Shown: piece by piece, positions 48,001 through 60,460 of the stretch
Layout: the number at the start of each line of letters is the position of its first letter
Position numbering within the stretch: the stretch's first letter is position 1
NCBI GenBank assembly: GCA_949318235.1
Contig: CASGGR010000026.1
Span: forward strand, 1,795,744-1,859,743
Length of the DNA: 64,000 bases
Direction: 5' to 3'
Source of the DNA: Ecdyonurus torrentis
Taxonomy: Eukaryota; Arthropoda; Insecta; Ephemeroptera; Heptageniidae
The notes under the pieces: model-generated
What the model saw: only the letters and a program-made list of their open reading frames with translations
Databases searched by the model: none
What the model was told of the DNA's origin: nothing
Position numbers and translations under genes: made by a program

Positions 48001-49295
48001 GACCGATTAAGGTGTAATAACCATTTCTTTGCAAGTTTGTTAGTCCTAAATTTTAGTTTAAACCGCAAGCCTGTAGCTTTATAAGTTTCGGAAATATCAT
48101 CAAAAATCGTATTCACAGTCTGAAAATTACGATGAGAAAGCGCTGAGATTTTCTATAACGGTGAAAGTTTGCATTGGAGCGATTAAGGTGTAATAACCTT
48201 TTCTTTGCAAGTCTGTTAGTCCTACATTTTAGTTCAAACCGCGAGCCTGTAGCTTTATAAGTTTCGGAGATATCATCAAAAATCGTATTCACAGTCTGAA
48301 AAGTACGATGAGAAAGCACTGAGATTCTCTATAACGGCGAAAGTTTGCATTGGAGCGATTAAGGTGTAATAACCTTTTTTTTACAAGTCTGTTAGTCCTA
48401 CATTTTAGTTCAAACCGCAAGCCTGTAGCTTTATTAGTTTCGGAGATATCAATAAAAATCGTATTCACAGTCTGAAAAGTACGATGAGAAAGCACTGAGA
48501 TTCTCTATAACAGCGAAAGTTTGCATTGGAGCGATTAAGGTGTAATAACCTTTTCTTTGCAAGTCTGTTCGTCCTACATTTAAGTTCAAACCGCAAGCCT
48601 GTAGCTTTATTAGTTTCGGAGATATCATCAAAAATCGTATTCACAGTCTGAAAAGTACGATGAGAAAAAACTGAGATTCTCTATAACGGCGAAAGTTTGC
48701 ATTGGAGCGATTAAGGTGTAATAACCTTTTCTTTACAAGTCTGTTAGTCCTACATTTTAGTTCAAACCGCAAGCCTGTAGCTTTATTAGTTTCGGAGATA
48801 TCAATAAAAATCGTATTCACAGTCTGAAAAGTACGATGAGAAAGCACTGAGATTCTCTATAACGGCAAAAGTTTGCATTGGAGCGATTAAGGTGTAATAA
48901 CCTTTTCTTTGCAAGTCTGTTAGTCCTACATTTTAGTTCAAACCGCAAGCCTGTAGCTTTATTAGTTTCGGAAATATCATCAAAAATCGTATTCACAGTC
49001 TGAAAAGTACGATGAGAAAGCACTGATATTCTTTATAACGGCAAAAGTTTACATTGGAGCGATTAAGGTGTAATACCTTTTCTTTGCAAATCTGTTAGTC
49101 CTACATTTAAGTTCAAACTGCAAGCCTGTAGCTTTATTAGTTTCGGAGATATCATCAAAAATCGTATTCACAGTCTGAAAAGTACGATGAGAAAGCACTA
49201 AGATTCTCTATAACGGCGAAAGTTTGCATTAGAGCGATTAAGGTGTAATAACCTTTTCTTTTCAAGTCTGTTAGTCCTACATTTAAGTTCAAACC

Positions 49296-49556
49296 ATGGA
49301 TATATAAACAGGATAGGAAGCTATTGTTGAAAAAACGATCCCTTAATGATGTAATTCAAATTTTCGCCGCAACAATGCAAGAATACAAAATTACGTATAA
49401 AAATGGCGCTGTAGTCTGCGTGTGAATTTTAAAATTCACACGCAGACTACAGCGCCACTTACATTTTACATGTTGATTGTTGCGGTGAAAATTGGAAGTA
49501 CATCAACAAGGGTTCGTTTTTAGTATAGGGCAATAACACAGGAGCTCACGAGCCTG
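49296..49556. mobile_element. 261-bp fold-back insertion in the right satellite arm
   Basis: Non-satellite DNA is flanked by gttcaaacc on both sides (49287-49295 and 49557-49565). That 9-mer belongs to the satellite, so it may be a target duplication. The segment holds a perfect 52-bp palindrome (49405-49456) inside a wider imperfect inverted repeat (arms about 49330-49404 and 49457-49522, sharing ttcgccgcaacaat/ttcaccgcaacaat and aaacgatccctt/aaacgaaccctt). The outermost ends, atggatatataaacagg and gctcacgagcctg, are not inverted copies of each other, so it is not a standard terminal-repeat transposon. It has no coding capacity. Confidence 0.8.
49405..49456. repeat. Perfect 52-bp palindrome, no loop
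   Basis: The left half begins ggcgctgtagtctgcg and ends gaatttt; the right half, aaaattcacacgcagac and onward, is its exact reverse complement, centred between 49430 and 49431. It could extrude a cruciform. Confidence 0.97.
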
Positions 49557-52500
49557 GTTCAAACCGCAAGCCTGTAGCTTTATTAGTTTCGAAAATATCA
49601 TAAATAATTGTATTCACAGTCTGAAAAGAACGATTAGAAAGCACTGAGATTCTCTATAACAGCGAAAGTTTGCATTGGAGCGATTAAGGTGTAATAACCT
49701 TTTCTTGGCAAGTCTGTTAGTCCTACATTTTAGTTCAAATCGCAAGCCTGTAGCTTTATTAGTTTCGGAAATATCATCAAAAATCGTATTCACAGTCTGA
49801 AAAGTACGATGAGAAAGCACTGAGATTCTCTATAACAGCGAAAGTTTGCATTGGAGCGATTGAGGTGTAATAACCTTTTCTTTTCAAGGCTGTTAGTCCT
49901 ACACTTTAGTTTAAACCGCAAGCCTGTAGCTTTATTAGTTTCGGAAATATCATCAAAAATCTTATTCACAGTCTGAAAAGTACGAAGAGAAAGCACTGAG
50001 ATTCTCTATAACGGCAAAAGTTTACATTGGAGCGATAAAGGTGTAATAACCTTTTCTTTGAGAGTCTCTTAGTGCTACATTTTAGTTCAAACCGCAAGCC
50101 TGTAGCTTCATTAGTTTCGGAGATATCATCAAAAATCGTATTCACAGTCTGAAAAGTACGATAAGAAAGCACTAAGATTCTCTATAACGGCGAAAGTTTG
50201 CATTGGAGCGATTAAGGTGTTATAACCTTTTGTTTGCAAGTTTGTTAGTCCTAAATTTTAGTTTAAACCGCAAGCCTGTAGCTTTATTAGTTTCGGAAAT
50301 ATCATCAAAAATCGTATTCACAGTCTGAAAAGTACGATGAGAAAGCACTGAGATTCTCGATAACAGCGAAAGTTTGCATTTGAGCGATTAAGGTGTAATA
50401 ACCTTTTCTTTGCAAGTCTGTTAGTCCTACATTTAAGTTCAAACCGCAAGCCTGTAGCTTTATTAGTTTCGGAGATATCATCAAAAATCGTATTCACAGT
50501 CTGAAAAGTACGATGAGAAAGCACTGAGATTCTCTATAACGGCGAAAGTTTGCATTGGAGCGATTAAGGTGTAATAACCTTTTCTTTGCAAGTCTGTTAG
50601 TCCTACATTTTAGTTCAAACCGCAAGCCTGTAGCTTTATTAGTTTCGGAGATATCATCAAAAATCGTATTTACAGTCTGAAAAGTACGATGAGAAAGCAC
50701 TAAGATTCTCTATAACGGCGAAAGTTTGCATTGGACCGATTAAGGTGTAATAACCATTTCTTTGCAAGTTTGTTAGTCCTAAATTTTAGTTTAAACCGCA
50801 AGCCTGTAGCTTTATAAGTTTCGGAAATATCATCAAAAATCGTATTCACAGTCTGAAAATTACGATGAGAAAGCGCTGAGATTTTCTATAACGGTGAAAG
50901 TTTGCATTGGAGCGATTAAGGTGTAATAACCTTTTCTTTGCAAGTCTGTTAGTCCTACATTTTAGTTCAAACCGCGAGCCTGTAGCTTTATAAGTTTCGG
51001 AGATATCATCAAAAATCGTATTCACAGTCTGAAAAGTACGATGAGAAAGCACTGAGTTTCTCTATAACGGCGAAAGTTTGCATTGGAGCGATTAAGGTGT
51101 AATAACCTTTTCTTTGCAAGTCTGTTATTCCAACATTTTAGTTCAAACCGCAAGCCTGTAGCTTTATTAGTTTCGGAGATATCAATAAAAATCGTATTCA
51201 CAGTCTGAAAAATACGATGAGAAAGCACTAAGATTCTCTATAACGGCGAAAGTTTGCATTGGATCGATTAAGGTGTAATAACCTTTTCTTTGCAAGTCTG
51301 TTAGTCCTACATTTTAGTTCAAACCGCAAGCCTGTAGCTTTATTAGTTTTGGAAATATCATCAAAAATCGTATTCACAGTTTGAAAAGTACGATGAGAAA
51401 ACACTGAGATTCTCTATAACGGCGAAAGTTTGCATTGGAGCGATTAAGGTGTAATAACCTTTACTTTGCAAGTCTGTTAGTCCTACATTTTAGTTCAAAC
51501 CGCAAGCCTGTAGCTTTAATAGTTTCGAAAATAACATCAAAAATCGTATTCACAGTCTGAAAAGTACGATGAGAAAGCACTGAGATTCTCTATAACGGCG
51601 AAAGTTTGCATTGGAACGATTAAGGTGTAATGACCTTTTCTTTGCAAGTCTGTTAGTCCTACAATTAAGTTCAAACTGCAAGCCTGTAGCTTTATTAGTT
51701 TCGGAGATAACATCAAAAATCGTATTCACAGTCTGAAAAGTACGATGAGAGAGCACTGAGATTCTCTATAACGGCGAAAGTTTGCATTAGAGCGATTAAG
51801 GTGTAATAACCTTTTCTTTTCAAGTCTGTTAGTCCTACATTTAAGTTCAAACCGCAAGCCTGTAGCTTTATTAGATTCGGAGATATCATCAAAAATCGTA
51901 TTTACAGTCTGAAAAGTACGATGAGAAAGCACTAAGATTCTCTATAACGGCGAAAGTTTGCATTGGAGCGATTAAGGTGTTATAACCTTTTCTTTGCAAG
52001 TTTGTTAGTCCTAAATTTAAGTTTAAACCGCAAGTCTGTAGCTTTATAAGTTTCGGAGATATCATCAAAAATCGTATTCACAGTCTGAAAAGTACGATGA
52101 GAAAGCACTGAGATTCTCTATAACGGCGAAAGTTTGCATTGGAGCGTTTAAGGTGTAATAATCTTTTCTTTGCAAGTCTGTTAGTCCTACATTTTAGTTC
52201 AAACCGCAAGCCTGTAGCTTTATTAGTTTCGGAGATATCATCAAAAATCGTATTTACAGTCTGAAAAGTACGATGAGAAAGCACTAAGATTCTCTATAAC
52301 GGCGAAAGTTTGCATTGGACCGATTAAGGTGTAATAACCATTTCTTTGCAAGTTTGTTAGTCCTAAGTTTTAGTTTAAACCGCAAGCCTGTAGCTTTATA
52401 AGTTTCGGAGATATCATCAAAAATCGTATTCACAGTCTGAAAATTACGATGAGAAAGCGCTGAGATTCTCTATAACGGTAAAAGTTTGCATTGGAGCGAT

Positions 52501-53660
52501 TAAGGTGTAATAACCTTTTCTTTGCAAGTCTGTTAGTCCTACATTTTAGTTCAAACCGCGAGCCTGTAGCTTTATTAGTTTTGGAGATATCATCAAAAAT
52601 CGTATTCACAGTCTGAAAAGTACGATGAGAAAGCACTGAGATTCTCTATAACGGCGAAAGTTGGCATTGGAGCGATTAAGGTGTGATAACCTTTTCTTTG
52701 CAAGTCTGTTATTCCTACATTTTAGTTCAAACCGCAAGCCTGTAGCTTTATTAGTTTCGGAGATATCAATAAAATCGTATTCACAGTCTGAAAAATACGA
52801 TGAGAAAGCACTGAGATTCTCTATAACAGCGAAAGTTTGCATTCAAACGATTAAGGTGTAATAACCTTTTCTTTGCAAGTCTGTTAGTCCTACATTTTAG
52901 TTCAAACCGCAAGGCTGTAGCTTTATTAGTTTCGGAGATATCATCAAAAATCGTATTCACAGTCTGAAAAGTACGATGAGAAAACACTGAGATTCTCTAT
53001 AACGGCGAAAGTTTGCATTGGAGCGATTAAGGTGTAATAACCTTTACTTTGCAAGTCTGTTAGTCCTACATTTTAGTTCAAACCGCAAGCCTGTAGCTTT
53101 ATTAGTTTCGGAAATATCATCAAAAATCGTATTCACAGTCTGAAAAGTACGATGAGAAAGCACTGAGATTCTCTATAACGGCGAAAGTTTGCATTGGAAC
53201 GATTAAGGTGTAATTACCTTTTCTTTGCAAGTCTGTTAGTCCTACATTTAGGTTCAAACTGCAAGCCTGTAGCTTTATTAGTTTCGGAGATATTATCAAA
53301 AATCGTATTCACAGTCTGAAAAGTACGATGAGAGAGCACTGAGATTCTCTATAACGGCGAAAGTTTGCATTGGAGCGATTAAGGTGTAATTACCTTTTCT
53401 TTGCAAGTCTGTTAGTCCTACATTTAAGTTCAAACCGCAAGCCTGTAGCTTTATTAGTTTCGGAGATATCAACAAAAATCGTATTCACAGTCTGAAAACT
53501 ACGATGAGAAAGCACTAAGATTCTCTATAACGGCGAAAGTTTGCATTGGATCGATTAAGGTGTAATAACCTTTTCTTTGCAAGTCTGTTAGTCCTACATT
53601 TAAGTTCAAACCGCAAGCCTGTACCTTTATTAGTTTTGGAGGTATCATCAAAAATCGTAT

Positions 53661-56600
53661 TCACACTCTTAAAAGTACGATGAGAAAGCACTGAGATTCT
53701 CTATAACGGCGAAAGTTTGCATTGGAGCGATTAAGGTGTAATAACCTTTTCTTTGCAAGTGTGTTAGTCCTAAATTTTAGTTTAAACTGCAAGCCTGTAG
53801 CTTTATTAGTTTCGGAAATATCATCAAAAATCGTATTCACAGTCTGAAAAGTACATTGAGAAAGCACTGAGATTCTCTATAACAGCGAAAGTTTGCATTG
53901 AAGCGATTAAGGTGTAATAACCTTTTCTTTGCAAGTCTGTTAGTCCTACATTTTAGTTCAAATCGCAAGCCTGTAGCTTTATTAGTTTCGGAGATATCAT
54001 CAAAAATCGTATTCACAGTCTGAAAAGTACGATGAGAAAGCACTGAGATTCTCTATAACGGCAAAAGTTTACATTGGAGCGATTAAGGTGTAATAACCTT
54101 TTCTTTGCAAGTCTGTTAGTTCTACATTTAAGTTCAAACCGCAACCCTGTAGCTTTATTAGTTTCGGAAATATCATCAAAAATCGTATTCACAGTCTGAA
54201 AAGTACGATGAAAAAGCACTAAGATTCTCTATAATGGCAAAATTTTGCATTAGAGCGATTAAGGTGTAATAATCTTTTCTTTGCAAGTGTGTTAGTTCTT
54301 CATTTAGGTTCAAACTGCAAGCCTGTAGCTTTATTTGTTTCGGAGATATCATCAAAAATCGTATTAACAGTCTGAAAAGTACGATGAGAGAGCACTGAGA
54401 TTCTCTATAACGGCGAAAGTTTGCATTGGAGCGATTAAGGTGTAATTACCTTTTCTTTGCAAGTCTGTTAGTCCTACATTTAAGTTCAAACCGCAAGCCT
54501 GTAGCTTTATTAGTTTCGGAGATATCAACAAAAATCGTATTCACAGTCTGAAAACTACGATGAGAAAGCACTAAGATTCTCTATAACGGCGAAAGTTTGC
54601 ATTGGATCGATTAAGGTGTAATAACCTTTTCTTTGCAAGTCTGTTAGTCCTACATTTTAGTTCAAACCGCAAGCCTGTAGCTTTATTAGTTTCGGAAATA
54701 TCATCAAAAATCGTATTCACAGTCTGAAAAGAACGATGAGAAAGCACTGAGATTCTCTATAACAGCGAAAGTTTGCATTGGAGCGATTAAGGTGTAATTA
54801 CCTTTTCTTTGCAAGTCTGTTAGTCCTACATTTAAGTTCAAACCGCAAGCCTGTAGCTTTATTAGTTTCGGAGATATCAACAAAAATCGTATTCACAGTC
54901 TGAAAACTACGATGAGAAAGCACTAAGATTCTCTATAACAGCGAAAGTTTGCATTGGATCGATTAAGGTGGAATAACCTTTTCTTTGCAAGTCTGTTAGT
55001 CCTACATTTTAGTTCAAACCGCAAGCCTGTAGCTTTATTAGTTTCGGAAATATCATCAAAAATCGTATTCACAGTCTGAAAAGAACGATGAGAAATCACT
55101 GAGATTCTCTATAACAGCGAAAGTTTGCATTGGAGCGATTAAGGTGTAATACCCTTTTCTTTTCAAGGCTGTTAGTCCTACATTTTAGTTCAAATGGCAA
55201 GCCTGTAGCTTTATTAGTTTCGGAAATATCATCAAAAATCGTATTCACAGTCTGAAAAGTACGATGAGAAAGCACTGAGATTCTCTATAACAGCGAAAGT
55301 TTGCATTGGAGCGATTAAGGTGTAATAACCTTTTCTTTGCAAGTCTGTTAGTCCTACATTTTAGTTCAAATCGCAAGCCTGTAGCTTTATTAGTTTCAGA
55401 GATATCATCAAAAATCGTATTCACAGTCTGAAAAGTACGATGAGAAAGCACTGAGATTCTCTATAACGGCAAAAGTTTACATTGGAGCGATTAAGGTGTA
55501 ATAACCTTTTCTTTGCAAGTCTGTTAGTTCTACATTTAAGTTCAAACCGCAACCCTGTAGCTTTATTAGTTTCGGAAATATCATCAAAAATCGTATTCAC
55601 AGTCTGAAAAGTACAATGAAAAAGCACTAAGATTCTCTATAATGGCAAAATTTTGCATTAGAGCGATTAAGGTGTAATAATCTTTTCTTTGCAAGTGTGT
55701 TAGTTCTTCATTTAGGTTCAAACTGCAAGCCTGTAGCTTTATTAGTTTCGGAGATATCATCAAAAATCGTATTAACAGTCTGAAAAGTACGATGAGAGAG
55801 CACTGAGATTCTCTATAACGGCGAAAGTTTGCATTGGAGCGATTAAGGTGTAATTACCTTTTCTTTGCAAGTCTGTTAGTCCTACATTTAAGTTCAAACC
55901 GCAAGCCTGTAGCTTTATTAGTTTCGGAGATATCAACAAAAATCGTATTCACAGTCTGAAAACTACGATGAGAAAGCACTAAGATTCTCTATAACGGCGA
56001 AAGTTTGCATTGGATCGATTAAGGTGTAATAACCTTTTCTTTGCAAGTCTGTTAGTCCTACATTTTAGTTCAAACCGCAAGCCTGTAGCTTTATTAGTTT
56101 CGGAAATATCATCAAAAATCGTATTCACAGTCTGAAAAGAACGATGAGAAAGCACTGAGATTCTCTATAACAGCGAAAGTTTGCATTGGAGCGATTAAGG
56201 TGTAATAACCTTTTCTTTGCAAGTCTGTTAGTCCTACATTTTAGTTCAAACCGCGAGCCTGTAGCTTTATTAGTTTCGGAGATATCATCAAAATTTGTAT
56301 TCACAGTCTGAAAAGTACGATGAGAAAGCACTGAGATTCTCTATAACGGCGAAAGTTTGCATTGGAGGGATTAAGGTGTAATAACCTTTTCTTTGCAAGT
56401 CTGTTAGTCCTACATTTAAGTTCAAACCGCAAGCCTGTACCTTTATTAGTTTTGGAGGTATCATCAAAAATCGTATTCACACTCTTAAAAGTACGATGAG
56501 AAAGCACTGAGATTCTCTATAACGGCGAAAGTTTGCATTGGAGCGATTAAGGTGTAATAACCTTTTCTTTGCAAGTGTGTTAGTCCTAAATTTTAGTTTA

Positions 56601-56683
56601 AACTGCAAGCCTGTAGCTTTATTAGTTTCGGAAATATCATCAAAAATCGTATTCACAGTCTGAAAAGTACATTGAGAAAGCAC
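53661..56683. repeat. Satellite block pair offset by 16 monomers (2816 bp)
   Basis: The monomer pair with ttttggaggtatcatc and cacactcttaaaag, followed by gtacattgagaaagc, occurs at 53640-53870 and again at 56456-56690. The offset is 2816 bp (16 x 176). It precedes and overlaps the regular 9-mer domain and has the same variant vocabulary. Confidence 0.8.
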
Positions 56684-59600
56684 TGAGATTCTCTATAACA
56701 GCGAAAGTTTGCATTGGAGCGATTAAGGTGTAATACCCTTTTCTTTTCAAGGCTGTTAGTCCTACATTTTAGTTCAAATGGCAAGCCTGTAGCTTTATTA
56801 GTTTCGGAAATATCATCAAAAATCGTATTCACAGTCTGAAAAGTACGATGAGAAAGCACTGAGATTCTCTATAACAGCGAAAGTTTGCATTGGAGCGATT
56901 AAGGTGTAATAACCTTTTCTTTGCAAGTCTGTTAGTCCTACATTTTAGTTCAAATCGCAAGCCTGTAGCTTTATTAGTTTCAGAGATATCATCAAAAATC
57001 GTATTCACAGTCTGAAAAGTACGATGAGAAAGCACTGAGATTCTCTATAACGGCAAAAGTTTACATTGGAGCGATTAAGGTGTAATAACCTTTTCTTTGC
57101 AAGTCTGTTAGTTCTACATTTAAGTTCAAACCGCAACCCTGTAGCTTTATTAGTTTCGGAAATATCATCAAAAATCGTATTCACAGTCTGAAAAGTACAA
57201 TGAAAAAGCACTAAGATTCTCTATAATGGCAAAATTTTGCATTAGAGCGATTAAGGTGTAATAATCTTTTCTTTGCAAGTGTGTTAGTTCTTCATTTAGG
57301 TTCAAACTGCAAGCCTGTAGCTTTATTAGTTTCGGAGATATCATCAAAAATCGTATTAACAGTCTGAAAAGTACGATGAGAGAGCACTGAGATTCTCTAT
57401 AACGGCGAAAGTTTGCATTGGAGCGATTAAGGTGTAATTACCTTTTCTTTGCAAGTCTGTTAGTCCTACATTTAAGTTCAAACCGCAAGCCTGTAGCTTT
57501 ATTAGTTTCGGAGATATCAACAAAAATCGTATTCACAGTCTGAAAACTACGATGAGAAAGCACTAAGATTCTCTATAACGGCGAAAGTTTGCATTGGATC
57601 GATTAAGGTGTAATAACCTTTTCTTTGCAAGTCTGTTAGTCCTACATTTTAGTTCAAACCGCAAGCCTGTAGCTTTATTAGTTTCGGAGATATCATCAAA
57701 AATCGTATTCACAGTCTGAAAAGAACGATGAGAAAGCACTGAGATTCTCTATAACAGCGAAAGTTTGCATTGGAGCGATTAAGGTGTAATAACCTTTTCT
57801 TTGCAAGTCTGTTAGTCCTACATTTTAGTTCAAACCGCGAGCCTGTAGCTTTATTAGTTTCGGAGATATCATCAAAAATTGTATTCACAGTCTGAAAAGT
57901 ACGATGAGAAAGCACTGAGATTCTCTATAACGGCGAAAGTTTGCATTGGAGGGATTAAGGTGTAATAACCTTTTCTTTGCAAGTCTGTTAGTCCTACATT
58001 TAAGTTCAAACCGCAAGCCTGTACCTTTATTAGTTTTGGAGGTATCATCAAAAATCGTATTCACACTCTTAAAAGTACGATGAGAAAGCACTGAGATTCT
58101 CTATAACGGCGAAATATTGCATTGGAGCGATTAAGGTGTAATAACCTTTTCTTTGCAAGTGTGTTAGTCCTAAATTTTAGTTTAAACTGCAAGCCTGTAG
58201 CTTTATTAGTTTCGGAAATATCATCAAAAATCGTATTCACAGTCTGAAAAGTACGATGAGAAAGCACTGAGATTCTCTATAACAGCGAAAGTTTGCATTG
58301 GAGCGATTAAGGTGTAATACCCTTTTCTTTTCAAGGCTGTTAGTCCTACATTTTAGTTCAAATGGCAAGCCTGTAGCTTTATTAGTTTCGGAAATATCAT
58401 CAAAAATCGTATTCACAGTCTGAAAAGTACGATGAGAAAGCACTGAGATTCTCTATAACAGCGAAAGTTTGCATTGGAGCGATTAAGGTGTAATAACCTT
58501 TTCTTTGCAAGTCTGTTAGTCCTACATTTTAGTTCAAATCGCAAGCCTGTAGCTTTATTAGTTTCAGAGATATCATCAAAAATCGTATTCACAGTCTGAA
58601 AAGTACGATGAGAAAGCACTGAGATTCTCTATAACGGCAAAAGTTTACATTGGAGCGATTAAGGTGTAATAACCTTTTCTTTGCAAGTCTGTTAGTTCTA
58701 CATTTGAGTTCAAACCGCAACCCTGTAGCTTTATTAGTTTCGGAAATATCATCAAAAATCGTATTCACAGTCTGAAAAGTACAATGAAAAAGCACTAAGA
58801 TTCTCTATAATGGCAAAATTTTGCATTAGAGCGATTAAGGTGTAATAATCTTTTCTTTGCAAGTGTGTTAGTTCTTCATTTAGGTTCAAACTGCAAGCCT
58901 GTAGCTTTATTAGTTTCGGAGATATCATCAAAAATCGTATTAACAGTCTGAAAAGTACGATGAGAGAGCACTGAGATTCTCTATAACGGCGAAAGTTTGC
59001 ATTGGAGCGATTAAGGTGTAATTACCTTTTCTTTGCAAGTCTGTTAGTCCTACATTTAAGTTCAAACCGCAAGCCTGTAGCTTTATTAGTTTCGGAGATA
59101 TCAACAAAAATCGTATTCACAGTCTGAAAACTACGATGAGAAAGCACTAAGATTCTCTATAACGGCGAAAGTTTGCATTGGATCGATTAAGGTGTAATAA
59201 CCTTTTCTTTGCAAGTCTGTTAGTCCTACATTTTAGTTCAAACCGCAAGCCTGTAGCTTTATTAGTTTCGGAAATATCATCAAAAATCGTATTCACAGTC
59301 TGAAAAGAACGATGAGAAAGCACTGAGATTCTCTATAACAGCGAAAGTTTGCATTGGAGTGATTAAGGTGTAATAACCTTTTCTTTGCAAGTCTGTTAGT
59401 CCTACATTTTAGTTCAAACCGCGAGCCTGTAGCTTTATTAGTTTCGGAGATATCATCAAAAATTGTATTCACAGTCTGAAAAGTACGATGAGAAAGCACT
59501 GAGATTCTCTATAACTGCGAAAGTTTGCATTGGAGGGATTAAGGTGTAAGAACCTTTTCTTTGCAAGTCTGTTAGTCCTACATTTAAGTTCAAACCGCAA

Positions 59601-60460
59601 GCCTGTACCTTTATTAGTTTTGGAGGTATCATCAAAAATCGTATTCACACTCTTAAAAGTACGATGAGAAAGCACTGAGATTCTCTATAACGGCGAAAGT
59701 TTGCATTGGAGCGATTAAGGTGTCATAACCTTTTCTTTGCAAGTGTGTTAGTCCTAAATTTTAGTTTAAACTGCAAGCCTGTAGCTTTATTAGTTTCGGA
59801 AATATCATCAAAAATCGTATTCACAGTCTGAAAAGTACGATGAGAAAGCACTGAGATTCTCTATAACAGCGAAAGTTTGCATTGGAGCGATTAAGGTGTA
59901 ATACCCTTTTCTTTTCAAGGCTGTTAGTCCTACATTTTAGTTCAAATGGCAAGCCTGTAGCTTTATTAGTTTCGGAAATATCATCAAAAATCGTATTCAC
60001 AGTCTGAAAAGTACGATGAGAAAGCACTGAGATTCTCTATAACAGCGAAAGTTTGCATTGGAGCGATTAAGGTGTAATAACCTTTTCTTTGCAAGTCTGT
60101 TAGTCCTACATTTTAGTTCAAATCGCAAGCCTGTAGCTTTAGTAGTTTCGGAGATATCATCAAAAATCGTATTCACAGTCTGAAAAGTACGATGAGGAAG
60201 CACTGAGATTCTCTATAACGGCAAAAGTTTACATTGGAGCGATTAAGGTGTAATAACCTTTTCTTTGCAAGTCTGTTAGTTCTACATTTAAGTTCAAACC
60301 GCAACCCTGTAGCTTTATTAGTTTCGGAAATATCATCAAAAATCGTATTCACAGTATGAAAAGTACGATGAGAAAGCACTAAGATTCTCTATAATGGCAA
60401 AATTTTGCATTAGAGCGATTAAGGTGTAATAATCTTTTCTTTGCAAGTGTGTTAGTTCTA
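54291..60460. repeat. 9-monomer higher-order repeat of the right arm (1584 bp)
   Basis: The private marker gttagttcttcatttagg begins at 55699, 57283 and 58867, exactly 1584 bp (9 x 176) apart, with an earlier copy at 54291 (1408 bp, 8 monomers, before) and a modified one at 60451 (ttctacatttaag, again 1584 bp after). Other markers keep step, such as gtacctttattagttttggagg, cacactcttaaaag, aatacccttttctttt and gatatcaacaaaaatcg. The copies differ by rare point changes. This is the most regular higher-order unit in the window. Confidence 0.92.

Larger units (their letters stand above)
46816..51063. repeat. Near-identical satellite block duplicated at 2733 bp
   Basis: The block from about 46816 to 48330 is repeated from 49557 to about 51063. 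Shared private variants include cataaataattg (46866 and 49599), cttggcaagtctg, gagagtctcttagtgc, tctcgataacagcg and taaccatttc. I noticed only one difference in the first monomers (gattgaggtg at 49859). The offset equals 14 monomers less 1 bp plus the 261-bp insert and its 9-bp flank repeat. Confidence 0.88.
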
